64,000 nucleotides of DNA. Source: Rhododendron vialii. Taxonomy: Eukaryota; Streptophyta; Magnoliopsida; Ericales; Ericaceae. The position numbers were made by a program, and so were the translations under genes. The first letter of the stretch is position 1, and the number at the start of each line of letters is the position of its first letter. The notes under the pieces were generated by a model, which was not told the DNA's origin, searched no databases, and saw only the letters and a program-made list of their open reading frames with translations. Below, piece after piece: positions 10,767 through 21,036 of the stretch. The stretch covers positions 4,238,501-4,302,500 of the forward strand of contig NC_080559.1 in NCBI RefSeq assembly GCF_030253575.1. The letters are read 5' to 3'.

Positions 10767-12485
10767 GGCCATGGGAGGAGAGAGAGGGAGCCAAATTTTG
10801 CTATAAATAGCACCTCCCACTCACCATTCAACTCAAACCTTCATCCTCCAACATCTCTCTCTAAGAAAACTTGTGTTCTTACTTGTTCTTGCTTAGTTCT
10901 TCCTTGTTCTTGAAGTTCTTCCTAAAATTCTTCAAGAACCTCACCCTTTCAATCCATAAAGTTTAGTAGTTTTAGTCATAAATAGTTTCGAGAGAAACCT
11001 TTTTCTTTCGAAGCTCCCGGAAGCATACCGTAGGAAGTTACTCCGCCCGATCGTCAACTTACTTTTCGTAGTCGTCACTACCGCCAAGAAGAAATGTAGA
11101 ATCCATTGTTCACTAACTCCACGTATAGTGTAAAATCGTATGTTGAAAAATAGGATGTCTTTACTCTCTAGTTCAAAGTATAATATAGAGTTTTCCTTAA
11201 TCGTTTCCTCTAAGTATATAAGATTATCTATTACTTATAATGTTTGGATTGTATGATAGTTAGTGAACTTGTTTTGCTAATGGTGGTATAAACATGTTGA
11301 AAAATTAACTTTTACTTCAATAAACATATGTTGATTAGAACTTGCCAAAAAGGAAGGACAGAACGGTTTTCGAAAGATATGACTTTATCGTTGATAGAAG
11401 TATTTGTATTTGATCTTTAAGATGGTTATGAGCATGCATACATGAATTGCGTGTATTACTTGTTGTGTGATAAAACATAAGTGATTTTTACTCCAAAGGC
11501 GTCCGTATATATGGCGTTATACTTTAAAAAGTGATTTAAGCATGATCAATAATATATAGTTAGATGATCTTGCTAGTTTAGTTTCAAGATTATAAAGATA
11601 GAATTATGATTATGTGTGTGAAAAGTTCTACCGTGAGTCGATGTATGAAACGAGACATGAAAATTGAAGAAGTAGAAACATGACACCTAGGGTGTGGTTA
11701 ATGGAAAAATGTATTTGAAAAAGAGAAATGTTTTGGAAACTGCAATGTGGCCGGACATGGTAGCCCATTGTGTGATGTGTGGGTGTTTGTGTGCCAACGG
11801 AAATCCGGCGCGGCGGAACCATTGTGAGGATACTCGGGAGACGGGCGCGGCGGAACCGAGGTTGGGTGTGTAGCTTGGTTATCCGCGGAGAGGAGCCAAT
11901 GCAAAGTTTTGTGTGCCAATGGGAACCCGGCGCGGCGGAACCATTGTGAGGATACTCGGGAGATCGGCGTGGTGGAATTGAGGTTGGGTGTGTAAAATAA
12001 TGACTTTGGAAATGTTAATTTGGTACAAGAAAAATGGACACGTTTTACGAAATGATAGGTAGGAGAAACTCAGAAAACATGGACACTAACGATAGTGAAT
12101 AGTGAATGTGGATGTGTCATATGCATGTAATATGTGGAAATCGTTAATATTATGTTCGAATGTTTGTAAGTTAAGGGTCAGTGGGTATGGATTATTCTAT
12201 TAAGCTTTTGTAGCTCATGGTGTTACCTTTGGTAACCCTGACATATTATATTAGTGGCGACACTGGTATAATGTGTCAAACCTTATAGATGAACATGGTG
12301 AACTCTACACCTTGGAAGCTTTTGGAGCTAAGGAGCTGGTTAGGATGGAAGAGCAGGCGGAGGTGTAGTTAAGAACATTAGTTTTCCTTCTTTTGTGTAA
12401 TCATGGAGATTTGCTGTAATATCGAGCCAGACAGTTTTTTCAATGAAACTGTCTATTTAACGTTCCCAAAATTAGGGGCGTTACA
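9637..12485. mobile_element. Solo LTR 1, 2849 bp (probably Gypsy-type)
   Basis: It begins TGTAACGATC and ends GGGGCGTTACA, so the termini are TG...CA with an extended inverted match. A perfect 5-bp target duplication TTCTT lies at 9632-9636 and 12486-12490. There is no internal domain or second LTR, so this is a solo LTR left by recombination. It contains a (GA)n tract at 10724-10764, a TATA box TATAAATA at 10802-10809, and a ~122-bp partial tandem repeat starting at 11790 and 11912. The TATA box suggests plus orientation, but the symmetric ends leave this open. Gypsy assignment is from length and end type only. Confidence 0.85.
10724..10764. repeat. (GA)n microsatellite
   Basis: About 20 uninterrupted GA units lie inside solo LTR 1, about 40 bases upstream of its TATA box. 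Confidence 0.95.
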
Positions 12486-14518
12486 TTCTTTCTTTTAGTT
12501 CGGCCAACACTTGTTCAATGACCAATGAACAATACCCCATGTAATGCCGCAAAAATTCCAAATTCAACGTACGATCTTATAAATACATTTGATTTTAATA
12601 TATTTTTTAACAACTACAATATTATCGGACAATGAATAATTTTTCTAATTTTATCTCCAGTATTTATACTAGCTTTAATTTAAAAAATTCCGAAAATGCA
12701 GTGATTTTCCAAAAGAAGATAGTCTAGTGGATCGGGGAGCTAGACATCAGCTCTCGGGGCTAATATTGAAGACGAAAGAAGAGAGTCCAGCTTTCGGGAA
12801 ATTTAATTTCCAAACCCAAGTTTGGGTCTTTTACTTCTAATCCATATTGAACTCATTTTTAACCCATATAAACCTATGTAAATATACAATATGGACGGAT
12901 TGAGTTGGGTTATAAATGAGCGAATTTGGATGGGTTCAAAAATATGGGTTAGGATCGCCACCTCTAGCATTACTCATCTTTTTTTGACGAGGGAATAAAA
13001 ATGAGCCATGAAGGGAAAATGGGTCGGGTCGGGTCGGATTTGGATATGACTGGACCCGTATTTGACCCAACCCATTTTAACCCGTCTATTATTGACCCAA
13101 CCACCTTTGGATTCCATTGAATTCTTCTGCTCAAACTTTCCAGGTATCTTCATCAAATTCAGAAGGCTTCAAAATTTGTCTTGGAAAAGATAGACAGCCA
13201 AATGCTTTTTTCTTGTGGATCACAGAATAGCTAGTACTGAGCATTGGAAAAAAGAGCATCGAGAGAAACTTCCCCCCACTTTCATTTTTGCTTCTTCATG
13301 TTTTGCCTCATGTACAGCACAGATATATAGGTAACAGCACAGATATATAGGTAACTACTTAAAATTGGTCCTTCATTGCATTCTAACTGGTTAAAAAATT
13401 GATAACATCGTTTAATTGGTCCTTCGTTGCATTCAACCAAAGCTTTTAAAATCACATAATTTGTAAATCAAATGATTTAATCAATATAAAAGAGACACGA
13501 ACTCCCGAAATAGACTAACAAATTGGGACAGACGGAATAGTATTGTCTTTTACCTTTTGGTAGAGCATACTTTGCTCAACAAAATTTCCACTCGTAGAAA
13601 GCTTCTAGCTAGCTCAATGGTAATGGCCATAGCATAGCATAATGTTCTGTGCCCGTTTCATAAGTTTATATTCCAAGTCAAGATGTTATTTCCAGCATAA
13701 ATTCAGCGGGCATAAGACATCATGCATTTGACACTATTATTACGTACTCAAATTTCTTTATAGGAAAATAAAAATGCTTAAATTATTTTGTTATTTTCTG
13801 TATTAACCAAAAAATATTGCCATCAGCATTACCCATCGTGTATATATTCGGACTACTCATCTGTTAAATTATTCATCTTAAAAATTGAATTCGATTCTTA
13901 ATACTTTAGCCTTGTATATTCAGGAAAGCTGAAATTGGTACACCATACAATTAGAGGATAAAATTTTACATTCATAACGGTAAGCTGAAAATTTACCTGG
14001 GAATTCCACTTAGGACCATGTTTTAATACCTATTTTTAACAATTGGAAACCAAATATAGCCTTTATTGGGCACTAACCATTTTATATTTGTTTGAGTACT
14101 GATAAATCGAGAACACTTAGGAGAGAAAAATTAAAATAACTCTCTTCCATTGTTTGGTTTGGAGAAAAAAGAGGAGAGAAAATAAAAAAATTTAGTATAG
14201 TTCACACTACCATTTGTCTCCCATTTTCTTTTATTTTCTTGTTTGCTGCTTTCCTCAAGTTTCAAATACAACACAATGTTAAGATTGCCGAAAAAAATAG
14301 AAAAAATGAGAGGTGCACGGAAAATGTACAGGTGAGTTCATGCTATATTTTTTTCTTCAGTATTTTTTTACTACAACTTACTTTTTGTACTCTTGTGTAG
14401 TTCATTGTAATTTTTGGATTAACTGATCGTCTCGATGAATGGAATCGAAAAAGCATGAAGACGTGGACCGAAATTGAAAAAAAATCATATAGGACAACAA
14501 TGCAGACAAAAAATATTA
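12486..14518. other. Intergenic, upstream of the intact plus-strand CNL
   Basis: No gene is seen. It holds a GGGTC-rich repeat (12890-13100), a 19-bp direct duplication near 13316-13353, and a block at about 13820-14130. That block is paralogous to 30740-31006 plus 32691-32760 and shows the uninterrupted target of solo LTR 2. Confidence 0.55.
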
Positions 14519-14790
14519 CTCCCTCCGTCCCTTTTTTTGTGTCCAGTATTCCATTTTGGGCTGTCCCTTAATAAGTGTCCATTTTATAAAGTTAGGGGGA
14601 TAAAAGTTGGTGTATTGTCTATTTTGTCCCTAAAAGTAGATTTTATTTTGAAAAGTTAGTGAGTAAAAGTGTAATGATGATGGGTAAGTAGGGAAAGTGG
14701 AGGAAAAAGTTGATGTGAAAGGTGTAATGATAATGTCTTTTTAATAAGTTGGAGTTACGAAGCAGGACACTTAAAAAGGGACGGAGGGAG
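14519..14790. mobile_element. Stowaway-type MITE (Tc1/mariner-like)
   Basis: It is 272 bp with terminal inverted repeats CTCCCTCCGTCCCTTTTT and AAAAAGGGACGGAGGGAG, flanked by TA on both sides (14517-14518 and 14791-14792). These ends and the TA target are diagnostic of Stowaway MITEs. It is non-coding and lies about 630 bp upstream of the CNL start. Confidence 0.92.
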
Positions 14791-14796
14791 TAGTAG

Positions 14797-14962
14797 TTGT
14801 TTGGTATTTTTTCGTCTTTAGTAATTTTTTTTATTTAGGTCATGATATTTACTTTTTACATTTCTTTTTTCGAGACCAGTGATTAATTTTAAAAAAATGT
14901 GAATTTAAAAAAATAGAAAAGATGAATAAATCTACAAAGACAAAAAAAAATACCCAAACTAA
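14797..14962. mobile_element. Foldback MITE, family G copy 1
   Basis: The left arm has GTTTGGTATTTTTTCGTC then TTTAGTAATTTTT. The right arm has TACAAAGACAAAAA then AATACCCAAAC, its imperfect reverse complement. A related element lies near 54697-54840, sharing TATTTTTTCGTCTTTAGTAA. Confidence 0.5.
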
Positions 14963-15321
14963 AAAATATAAGTAGCATAACTCTGGAATGCCGTTAATGT
15001 TTAAGCTAAGCTAAATATGTCTCCGAGTTCCAGCCCACATTTACTTTAAAATTGAAAATCGAATTTCCCATTTTCTGATGAAAAAGCTAGAAGCAGCAAC
15101 CTACCCAAAAAAAAAAAAAAGAAGTTCGAAGAATCAACACAAGAGCCTCCAATGATGAATGCACAAAAAATTTGAAGGAAAACCCTCCACGTAACCGATC
15201 TTTCCACCTTACAAGTAGAGCCCTTTTTTTTTTTTTTTTGTCCTTTACACTAGTATTAAACTTTGGACGTTAACGCAAAGTAGACTTCCAAGTCAAGGGC
15301 AGTCTCCTTGTGATTTCCCAT

Positions 15322-15414
15322 GAAATTATTTAAAGACAGAGCATATTCCAATTTCCATCTGCTCAATTCTCTTTGCCAAGTTACCTTCCACATCCCTAGT
15401 AGCCAGGGAAAAAT
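15322..15414 (+). promoter_or_regulatory. Conserved CNL leader and TATA-like box
   Basis: An ATTATTTAAA (15325-15334) could serve as a TATA box about 85 bases before the ATG. The stretch from there to the ATG (GACAGAGCATATTCCAATTT ... GTAGCCAGGG) is kept in front of the CNL at 37696 and partly before 2618 and 61873. Conservation supports promoter or 5' UTR status; the transcription start was not determined. Confidence 0.45.
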
Positions 15415-17961
15415 ATGGCAGAAGCAATTCTAAAAGGTGCTGCAGCTAATGTTTTATCGAGTTTGGGGTCTTATGCGATTCAACACATTGGATTACCATC
15501 CGATGTCAAAGTGGAGCTGAGAAAGATGGAGACCAATATCTCCACCATCAAAGATGTTCTTCTAGATGCAGAAGAGCGGCAGATGAGCAACCGTGCTGTG
15601 AAAGGATGGCTAGAAAGGCTCAAGCTCATACTTTACGATGCTGAAGACTTGTTGGATGAGGTTGCAACTGAGACCAAGAGAAGGCAAGTGGAAAGCTTGA
15701 TGAGAAAGGTACACCACTTCTTTACAAGCTCAAATCCACTTGTATTTCGATATGTCATGGGTTGTAAGATAAGGGATATTGGGAAGAGGCTGGATGAAAT
15801 TGTTTTGCAGATGAATGCTTTTAAGTTTGTTGTGAAACTTGTTGAAAGGCCAATTCAAATCAATAGAAGGGAAGAAACCTCCTCCTTTGTGAATACTGTG
15901 ACGGTTATTGGAAGAGATGCCGACAAAGAAAAATTAGTAAGGTCGTTATTGTCCTCTGGTGATGAGGAGAATGTTGCCATCATTCCCATAGTGGGAATGG
16001 GAGGTCTGGGGAAGACCACATTTGCACAATTGGTATACAATGACGATAGGATTCAGAAACATTTCACCAAAAGATTGTGGGTCTGTATCTCTAATGATTT
16101 TGATTTCAAAACAATCCTAATTAAATTATTGCAAGCGGGTTATCCTGATAGGGACACTCGTTATAGTAGCGAAGGACTTGAGCAGTTGCAATACCGAGTT
16201 AGAAATCTGTTAAGAGCAAGTACACCAGAAGATAAGTTTATCCTTTTTCTGGACGATGTCTGGACTGAGGAACGTGTAGAGTGGAAAAAATTGGAGGATT
16301 TGTTGATAACACAAGCCAGAGGAAGTAGAATTGTTGTAACCACACGCAGTAAGATGGTTGCTTCAATTGTCAAAACCAGAACCGTGGAACCATATGAACT
16401 TAGAGGTCTTTCTAACAATGAATGCTTGGATATATTGGTGAAGTGCGCATTTAAAGAAGGGGATGAGAGTAAGCATCTGAACCTAGTCAACATCGGTAAG
16501 GAAATTGTTAAAAAGTGTGGAGGTGTACCTCTTGCAGCAAGGACCTTAGGAGCATTTTTGTTTTCAAAAACAAATGAACAGGATTGGTTGTTCGTGAGGG
16601 ATAATCAGATGTGGGCTATTGTACAAAAGGAGAATGATATCTTACCGATATTGAGGTTGAGTTATAACCAAATGCCGTCATATTTAAGACACTGCTTTGC
16701 GTATTTTTCATTGTTTGAGAAAGATGAAATCATTTTTGGAACGAAGTTGATTCATGCTTGGATGGCCCTAGGGTTTGTCCAAAATATGGGCACGAAAGAT
16801 GAATTAGAAGATATAGGTGAAGGATATATTCTTGAGCTTGTAAGGAGGTCCTTTCTTGAACGAGATTATACAATAGACTCTTTTAATCCAGTTAAAAGGG
16901 AGAGATACAAAATGCATGATCTTGTTCATGACCTTGCACAATATGTGGCAGGTAATGAATTCTTGACGATTAAAGGTTCTATTACCGAGGCAATTCCTGA
17001 GACGGTTCGGCACGTATCATTTGATTTGAATACAGATTGCTCGTTTCCAAGACCTTTGATGGAAGCCGAGAAGTTGCGGACGATAGTCTACCCAAGCAAT
17101 AGATGGCGCAGGTTTAGATCACCTGTTGAACCAGCAATCGCAAGTTTTAGAAGCTTACGTGTACTAGAAGGACTTGGCTTGCCAGAAAATATAGGGAAAT
17201 TGAAGTTGTTAAGGTACATAAGCACAAATGCATCAGCCGATCTCCCAAACTCACTTTGCATGCTATTAAACTTGCAGTACTTGGATCTCTCTGAGTCAAA
17301 TGTGTATCGATTGCCTGAAGATTTCTGCAAACTAATTAGCCTGCGGTTTTTGGCATTGACGACATCATTGACGCGTCTGCCAAAACAAGGAATCGGTAGG
17401 TTAACTTCTCTCCGGACGTTGTTCTTTTACAATTGTTTCAATTTGGAGTCTTTGGGTGAAGGGATAGAACATCTCTCTTGCCTTCGGGATTTGGTCTTAC
17501 AGAGCTGTTCTAAGCTGGTTTCATTGCCAGCTGGCTTTAGGCACCTCACTTCCCTTGAGTGTTTGGATATTGATGGTTGTGAAAGCCTTAATTTATCGGA
17601 GGATGATGATTTAAAGGGGCTTAGAAGTCTTAAGAAATTGGAATTAAGGTATCTCCCAGGGCTGGTGAATTTGCCCAAGGGGCTTTTGGATGCTGCTGCT
17701 ACACTCACTCGTTTGGAAATTGGAGGCTGTGAGAACTTTACTTCACCATCAGAGTCCGTCCTCCCAAATCTCCTATCTCTTCAATCACTTACAATAGAGT
17801 TTTGTCGTCAGGTTGCGTCCCTGCCAGAAGGGATGCAACGCCTCACTGAGCTACAGGATTTGTGGATTTACCGGTGCAGGCTCAACAACAGCAGATATCG
17901 TAAAGGAGGAGAAGACTGGCCAAAGATCGCCCACGTAACTAATATTAAATTTCATTTATGA
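15415..17961 (+). CDS. Intact CNL immune receptor (RGA-type NLR), 848 aa
   Basis: This is a single-exon intracellular receptor that by family would detect pathogen effectors and trigger cell death. It has an Rx-type coiled coil at about 1-130 with EDLLDEVATE, then NB-ARC. The P-loop GMGGLGKTT is at 194-202, kinase-2 FLDDVW at 278-283, GSRIVVTTRS at 303-312 and GGVPLAAR at 369-376. The MHD motif reads MHDLVHD (500-506). About a dozen LRRs run from ~545 to the end. All nucleotide-binding motifs are intact. The start is the ATG of MAEAIL, at the conserved end of the CC domain with no earlier in-frame alternative supported. Paralogues lie at 2618, 37696, 55945 (minus) and 61873. Expression was not assessed; the frame is fully open, so it is likely functional. 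Confidence 0.95.
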   Translation: MAEAILKGAAANVLSSLGSYAIQHIGLPSDVKVELRKMETNISTIKDVLLDAEERQMSNRAVKGWLERLKLILYDAEDLLDEVATETKRRQVESLMRKVHHFFTSSNPLVFRYVMGCKIRDIGKRLDEIVLQMNAFKFVVKLVERPIQINRREETSSFVNTVTVIGRDADKEKLVRSLLSSGDEENVAIIPIVGMGGLGKTTFAQLVYNDDRIQKHFTKRLWVCISNDFDFKTILIKLLQAGYPDRDTRYSSEGLEQLQYRVRNLLRASTPEDKFILFLDDVWTEERVEWKKLEDLLITQARGSRIVVTTRSKMVASIVKTRTVEPYELRGLSNNECLDILVKCAFKEGDESKHLNLVNIGKEIVKKCGGVPLAARTLGAFLFSKTNEQDWLFVRDNQMWAIVQKENDILPILRLSYNQMPSYLRHCFAYFSLFEKDEIIFGTKLIHAWMALGFVQNMGTKDELEDIGEGYILELVRRSFLERDYTIDSFNPVKRERYKMHDLVHDLAQYVAGNEFLTIKGSITEAIPETVRHVSFDLNTDCSFPRPLMEAEKLRTIVYPSNRWRRFRSPVEPAIASFRSLRVLEGLGLPENIGKLKLLRYISTNASADLPNSLCMLLNLQYLDLSESNVYRLPEDFCKLISLRFLALTTSLTRLPKQGIGRLTSLRTLFFYNCFNLESLGEGIEHLSCLRDLVLQSCSKLVSLPAGFRHLTSLECLDIDGCESLNLSEDDDLKGLRSLKKLELRYLPGLVNLPKGLLDAAATLTRLEIGGCENFTSPSESVLPNLLSLQSLTIEFCRQVASLPEGMQRLTELQDLWIYRCRLNNSRYRKGGEDWPKIAHVTNIKFHL

Positions 17962-18660
17962 TCACAGGTATATTCTCTGAGTTCTTTTGTAATCCTGTGC
18001 CCTATAGATTTTGCATGCTCATAGATTTAGGGTTTTCAGTTTGGAGAGCAAAGAGACTTAGCGTAATGCTCTCTCTCTCTCTCCAAACACACACAAACTG
18101 CAGATTTTGCATGCTCATAGATTCAGGCTCTATCTTGGATATTTCAATAACTATTTGGGTAAAAGTTATAATTTTTTACTATTCCGATTCATCTTACGAG
18201 ACGAATTGGAAAACCAAAATAGTGAGGCGCACAATTGACAAACGCGAAAACAATTTGAATGAGGATAAACCAAGAAAAAATCCAAAAAGCTTAGCTGAAC
18301 GCCAGCTAAAGCTCTCACAAGGATCCTAGATAAACAAGGATCCCAAATAAAATTTCTCATTCGTACTTCCAATCGATTTTCCCCTAAAAGTTCATATGCA
18401 AGCCCCTTTCTAGCTAAAGCGCTCACATTTTGGCAGAAGTTGATTTTCAAATCTCGATCTTCATTTGAAATTCACATGTACCCAAACACAGACAGACCTT
18501 TGATATGGAGAAAATAATCAACATAGATACGATGAGACATAATATTCCTCGCACACATATAATACAAAACAACACTAATGCATCCGGTGAATACCGTTAT
18601 AATTTGGTGATCAAAATCTACGCATTAATGTAGTTTTTGGTTCATCTACTTTCCTAATTT
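17962..18660. other. 3' flank of the intact CNL
   Basis: No gene is seen. The first ~150 bases match the 3' flank of the CNL at 37696 (GTATATTCTCTGAGTTCTTT). The interval 18135-18280 resembles half of the family F foldback MITE. The 18360-18660 stretch is repeated at about 40810-41141. Confidence 0.6.
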
Positions 18661-19860
18661 GGTTGTCCTTTATAGTCCTATTATTCATTTTTTCACAGGT
18701 TGCCGATATGAATTGCTCACTATCTTATGTCTGTTTTGCCCTCCTTTCATGTGTAGTGGAGCTTGAGTCTTCTGGCTTCCTTGTGCTTGGTGCTGGTGTG
18801 CTGGGTGATGGTATTGCGGTTCTGCGTTTTTCATTCTCATCACAGTTGGTCGATTCGTTTGGTGGTACATGCACCGAGTCTTAAGTCTCATTTAATTGGG
18901 ATCAACTACATGATTTTTTCTCCAATGCTCCTGTCCAAGGCTTCATGTTCCGTAATATCGAAAATGCCTAGGGCCTTTTACTGCAACGTATGTAATGCTG
19001 TTCTACAAGATGGCAGTTGTTTGTTTTTTTGATTTATTTTGTGGATTTACTGATTTGATTGGTGGACTATCTATAATGCAACGGTTATATGTGCTTTCAT
19101 TTTCTCTCTATGAATGAACCTATGTAATTGGTTATTTTGCTTTGTTTGGTGAACTACGGATTATAATACTCTTGTGTAATGGAATGGTTATTTCACTTTT
19201 ATTTTCTTCGAATGAATTGCTTATATTTTGTTGAAGGATCCATCTGTTGTGAATGTACCTTCAGTGGCGTGGTTCTCTTTGGAACTATTCCATTAACTTA
19301 CCAAGTTATTAACTTTCCAAGTTTTGTTTGATTTTGTTGGTTAGCTTTGTATTGTTAACTTTGCTTCAGAAAATAAATTTGCAGGTCGTGCGTACTCGGT
19401 TCATCTAGTTCAGTTTATGTTTCCGATTGTGGTTTCATTTTGTGTTTATTTTGTTATTCTGGTCATACAACTTTCCTCATGCAATAAAAACAAATAAATT
19501 TAGCTTCTTTCGCCCTGTTTTCTTTTGATCTTTTACTTGTTCATCGCATTCCACTGAGTGAATTCATGCTCCGAACAAATCATCTTAAGATTCAACGTCG
19601 TATTAGGATCCAAGAATAGACTTTTATCAACGTGAGGTACAACTTCTATAAATTTCTGCTATGTGTTTTACTTAGGAATAAATGATAAAAGCTCTTCAAT
19701 CTTCATAGAGGATACTTTGGTGAATATTTGTACCGTAAAACGTAGGTTGTCCCCCTAATTTACCAGAAAATATTGTATGAGTCTTTCAACAGAAACTCTC
19801 AAGTTCTCAACTTAAAGCTCTTCTAATGTTACCAAGTTGTGGGTCAGCTCAATGGTTGAG
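18661..19860. repeat. CNL 3' flanking block, copy 1
   Basis: About 1.2 kb is shared with 47819-48900 and 53350-54470, and weakly with 6480-6700. Shared landmarks are CACAGGTTGCCGATATGAAT, TCTTCTGGCTTCCTTGTG, GATGGCAGTTGTTT and AATCATCTTAAGATTCAACG. The block moves with CNL genes, so it marks the unit of local duplication. In this copy it also preserves the empty site of the Copia element found at 41142. Confidence 0.85.
18964..19032 (+). CDS. Small conserved reading frame, MPRAFYCNVCNAVLQDGS
   Basis: The frame encodes a short peptide beginning MPRAFYCNVC. The start resembles the first residues of the U1 snRNP-C type C2H2 zinc finger (MPR/K-x-YCDYC ... L), but the sequence then runs into a T-rich stretch and stops at 19032. 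The same start is open at 53552 (MPRTFYCDVC) and is broken by a missing T at 48087. It could be the relic of a first exon of a host gene duplicated with the cluster. Function unknown; it may not be expressed. Confidence 0.25.
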   Translation: MPRAFYCNVCNAVLQDGSCLFF

Positions 19861-20708
19861 CTTGCTCAGCTCCTCCATCTACAAGATCTAGTAGCGGCGG
19901 TTGCCAAGACAAAAATTTTAAAAATATAATTATTATATGTGAAATTTTTTCGGGAAATTTCAGGTCGGTCCCAAATTTTACATGGAATTCCATGCAAACC
20001 CTTTTTAAAGTGTTATACCATCTAGACCCTTTTCAAATATGCTTTTATTATTTTGCCCCTATCACTTTTCATACCCCAATGATTCATACCTCTAAGAATT
20101 CACACATTCGAAAATTCACACCTCTCAGAATTCACACCCCAAGAATTCACATCTCTTTGTAGAATTCACATCTCTTTGCAGAATTCACACCTCTAATCAC
20201 ACATTCGAAAATTCACACCCCAAGAATTCACATCTCTTTGCAGAATTCACACCTCTATGCAAGAATCCCAAACCCCCCCCCCCCCCCCCCCCCCCAATTC
20301 ACTTTCCATTACAGAATTCACACCTATTTGCACTTTCACATGCACATAATTCACATCTTTGAAAAAAAGACAATTCACACCTAATTGCAGAATTCACGCC
20401 CCAAAATAACCCGGTCTACAAATTCACACCCCTAAATCCAGAAATCCCACCCTCTGCACAATTCACAACTCTCAAATTACACAATTTACACATCTAACTC
20501 CAGAATCACGCCACTCAACGTTTTCCCATTCAGTAAAGCATCTCGAAGACTCGAACAAACATCATCATCTATGTATTTACGTATGTATATATACGGTTAC
20601 TTATTTCATCGTTTTCCACTGTATATGTATGTGTATATGTATCTATATACATACATATATGCACCATTAACCTGCGATTCCCCATTCGGCTAAATAAGCC
20701 ACTTTGGC
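19861..20708. repeat. AATTCACACC-type degenerate repeat with poly-C tract
   Basis: From about 20080 to 20520 the sequence repeats variants of AATTCACACCTCT and AGAATTCACATCTCTTTGCA many times without strict period. A run of 23 C residues is at 20273-20295. No gene is seen in 19861-20708. Confidence 0.7.
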
Positions 20709-21020
20709 TTATTTTTTGTTCTTATTCAAATTTTTTTCGTATTTGTTAGTTTCTCGTCAATTTTTTTGGGGATTATTGCATCATCATGATGAGAGAAATT
20801 TAAAAAGTAAAAAATTTTCATCGAAATCCAATTTTTTTTTTTGAATAAAGACAAAAATAAGCCAATAAGCCAATTTTTTCATCTTTATTCAAAAAAAATT
20901 AGATTTCGATCATAATTTTTTACTTTTTAGATTCCTCTCGTTATGATGATACAATAATTCTCAAAAAATTGACAAGAAACTAACAAATACGAAAAAAATT
21001 TGAATAAATATAAAAAATAA
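20709..21020. mobile_element. Long palindrome, family F foldback MITE copy 2
   Basis: A left arm of about 160 bases (from TTATTTTTTGTTCTTATTCA) is followed directly by its imperfect reverse complement (ending GAATAAATATAAAAAATAA). The centre is near 20868 at AATAAGCCAATAAGCC. Arm landmarks CGTATTTGTTAGTTTCT and CATCATGATGAGAG are mirrored as AGAAACTAACAAATACG and CTCGTTATGATGAT. There is no coding content. Confidence 0.75.
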
Positions 21021-21036
21021 AGGGAGAATTTTTCAT

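Noticed and set aside
13610..13640. AGCTAGCTCAATGGTAATGG as a tRNA or SINE box A
   Set aside because: No matching box B or cloverleaf was found downstream.
19847..19900. GTCAGCTCAATGGTTGAGCTTG as a tRNA gene (also near 54420)
   Set aside because: Box A-like only; no anticodon arm or T arm follows.
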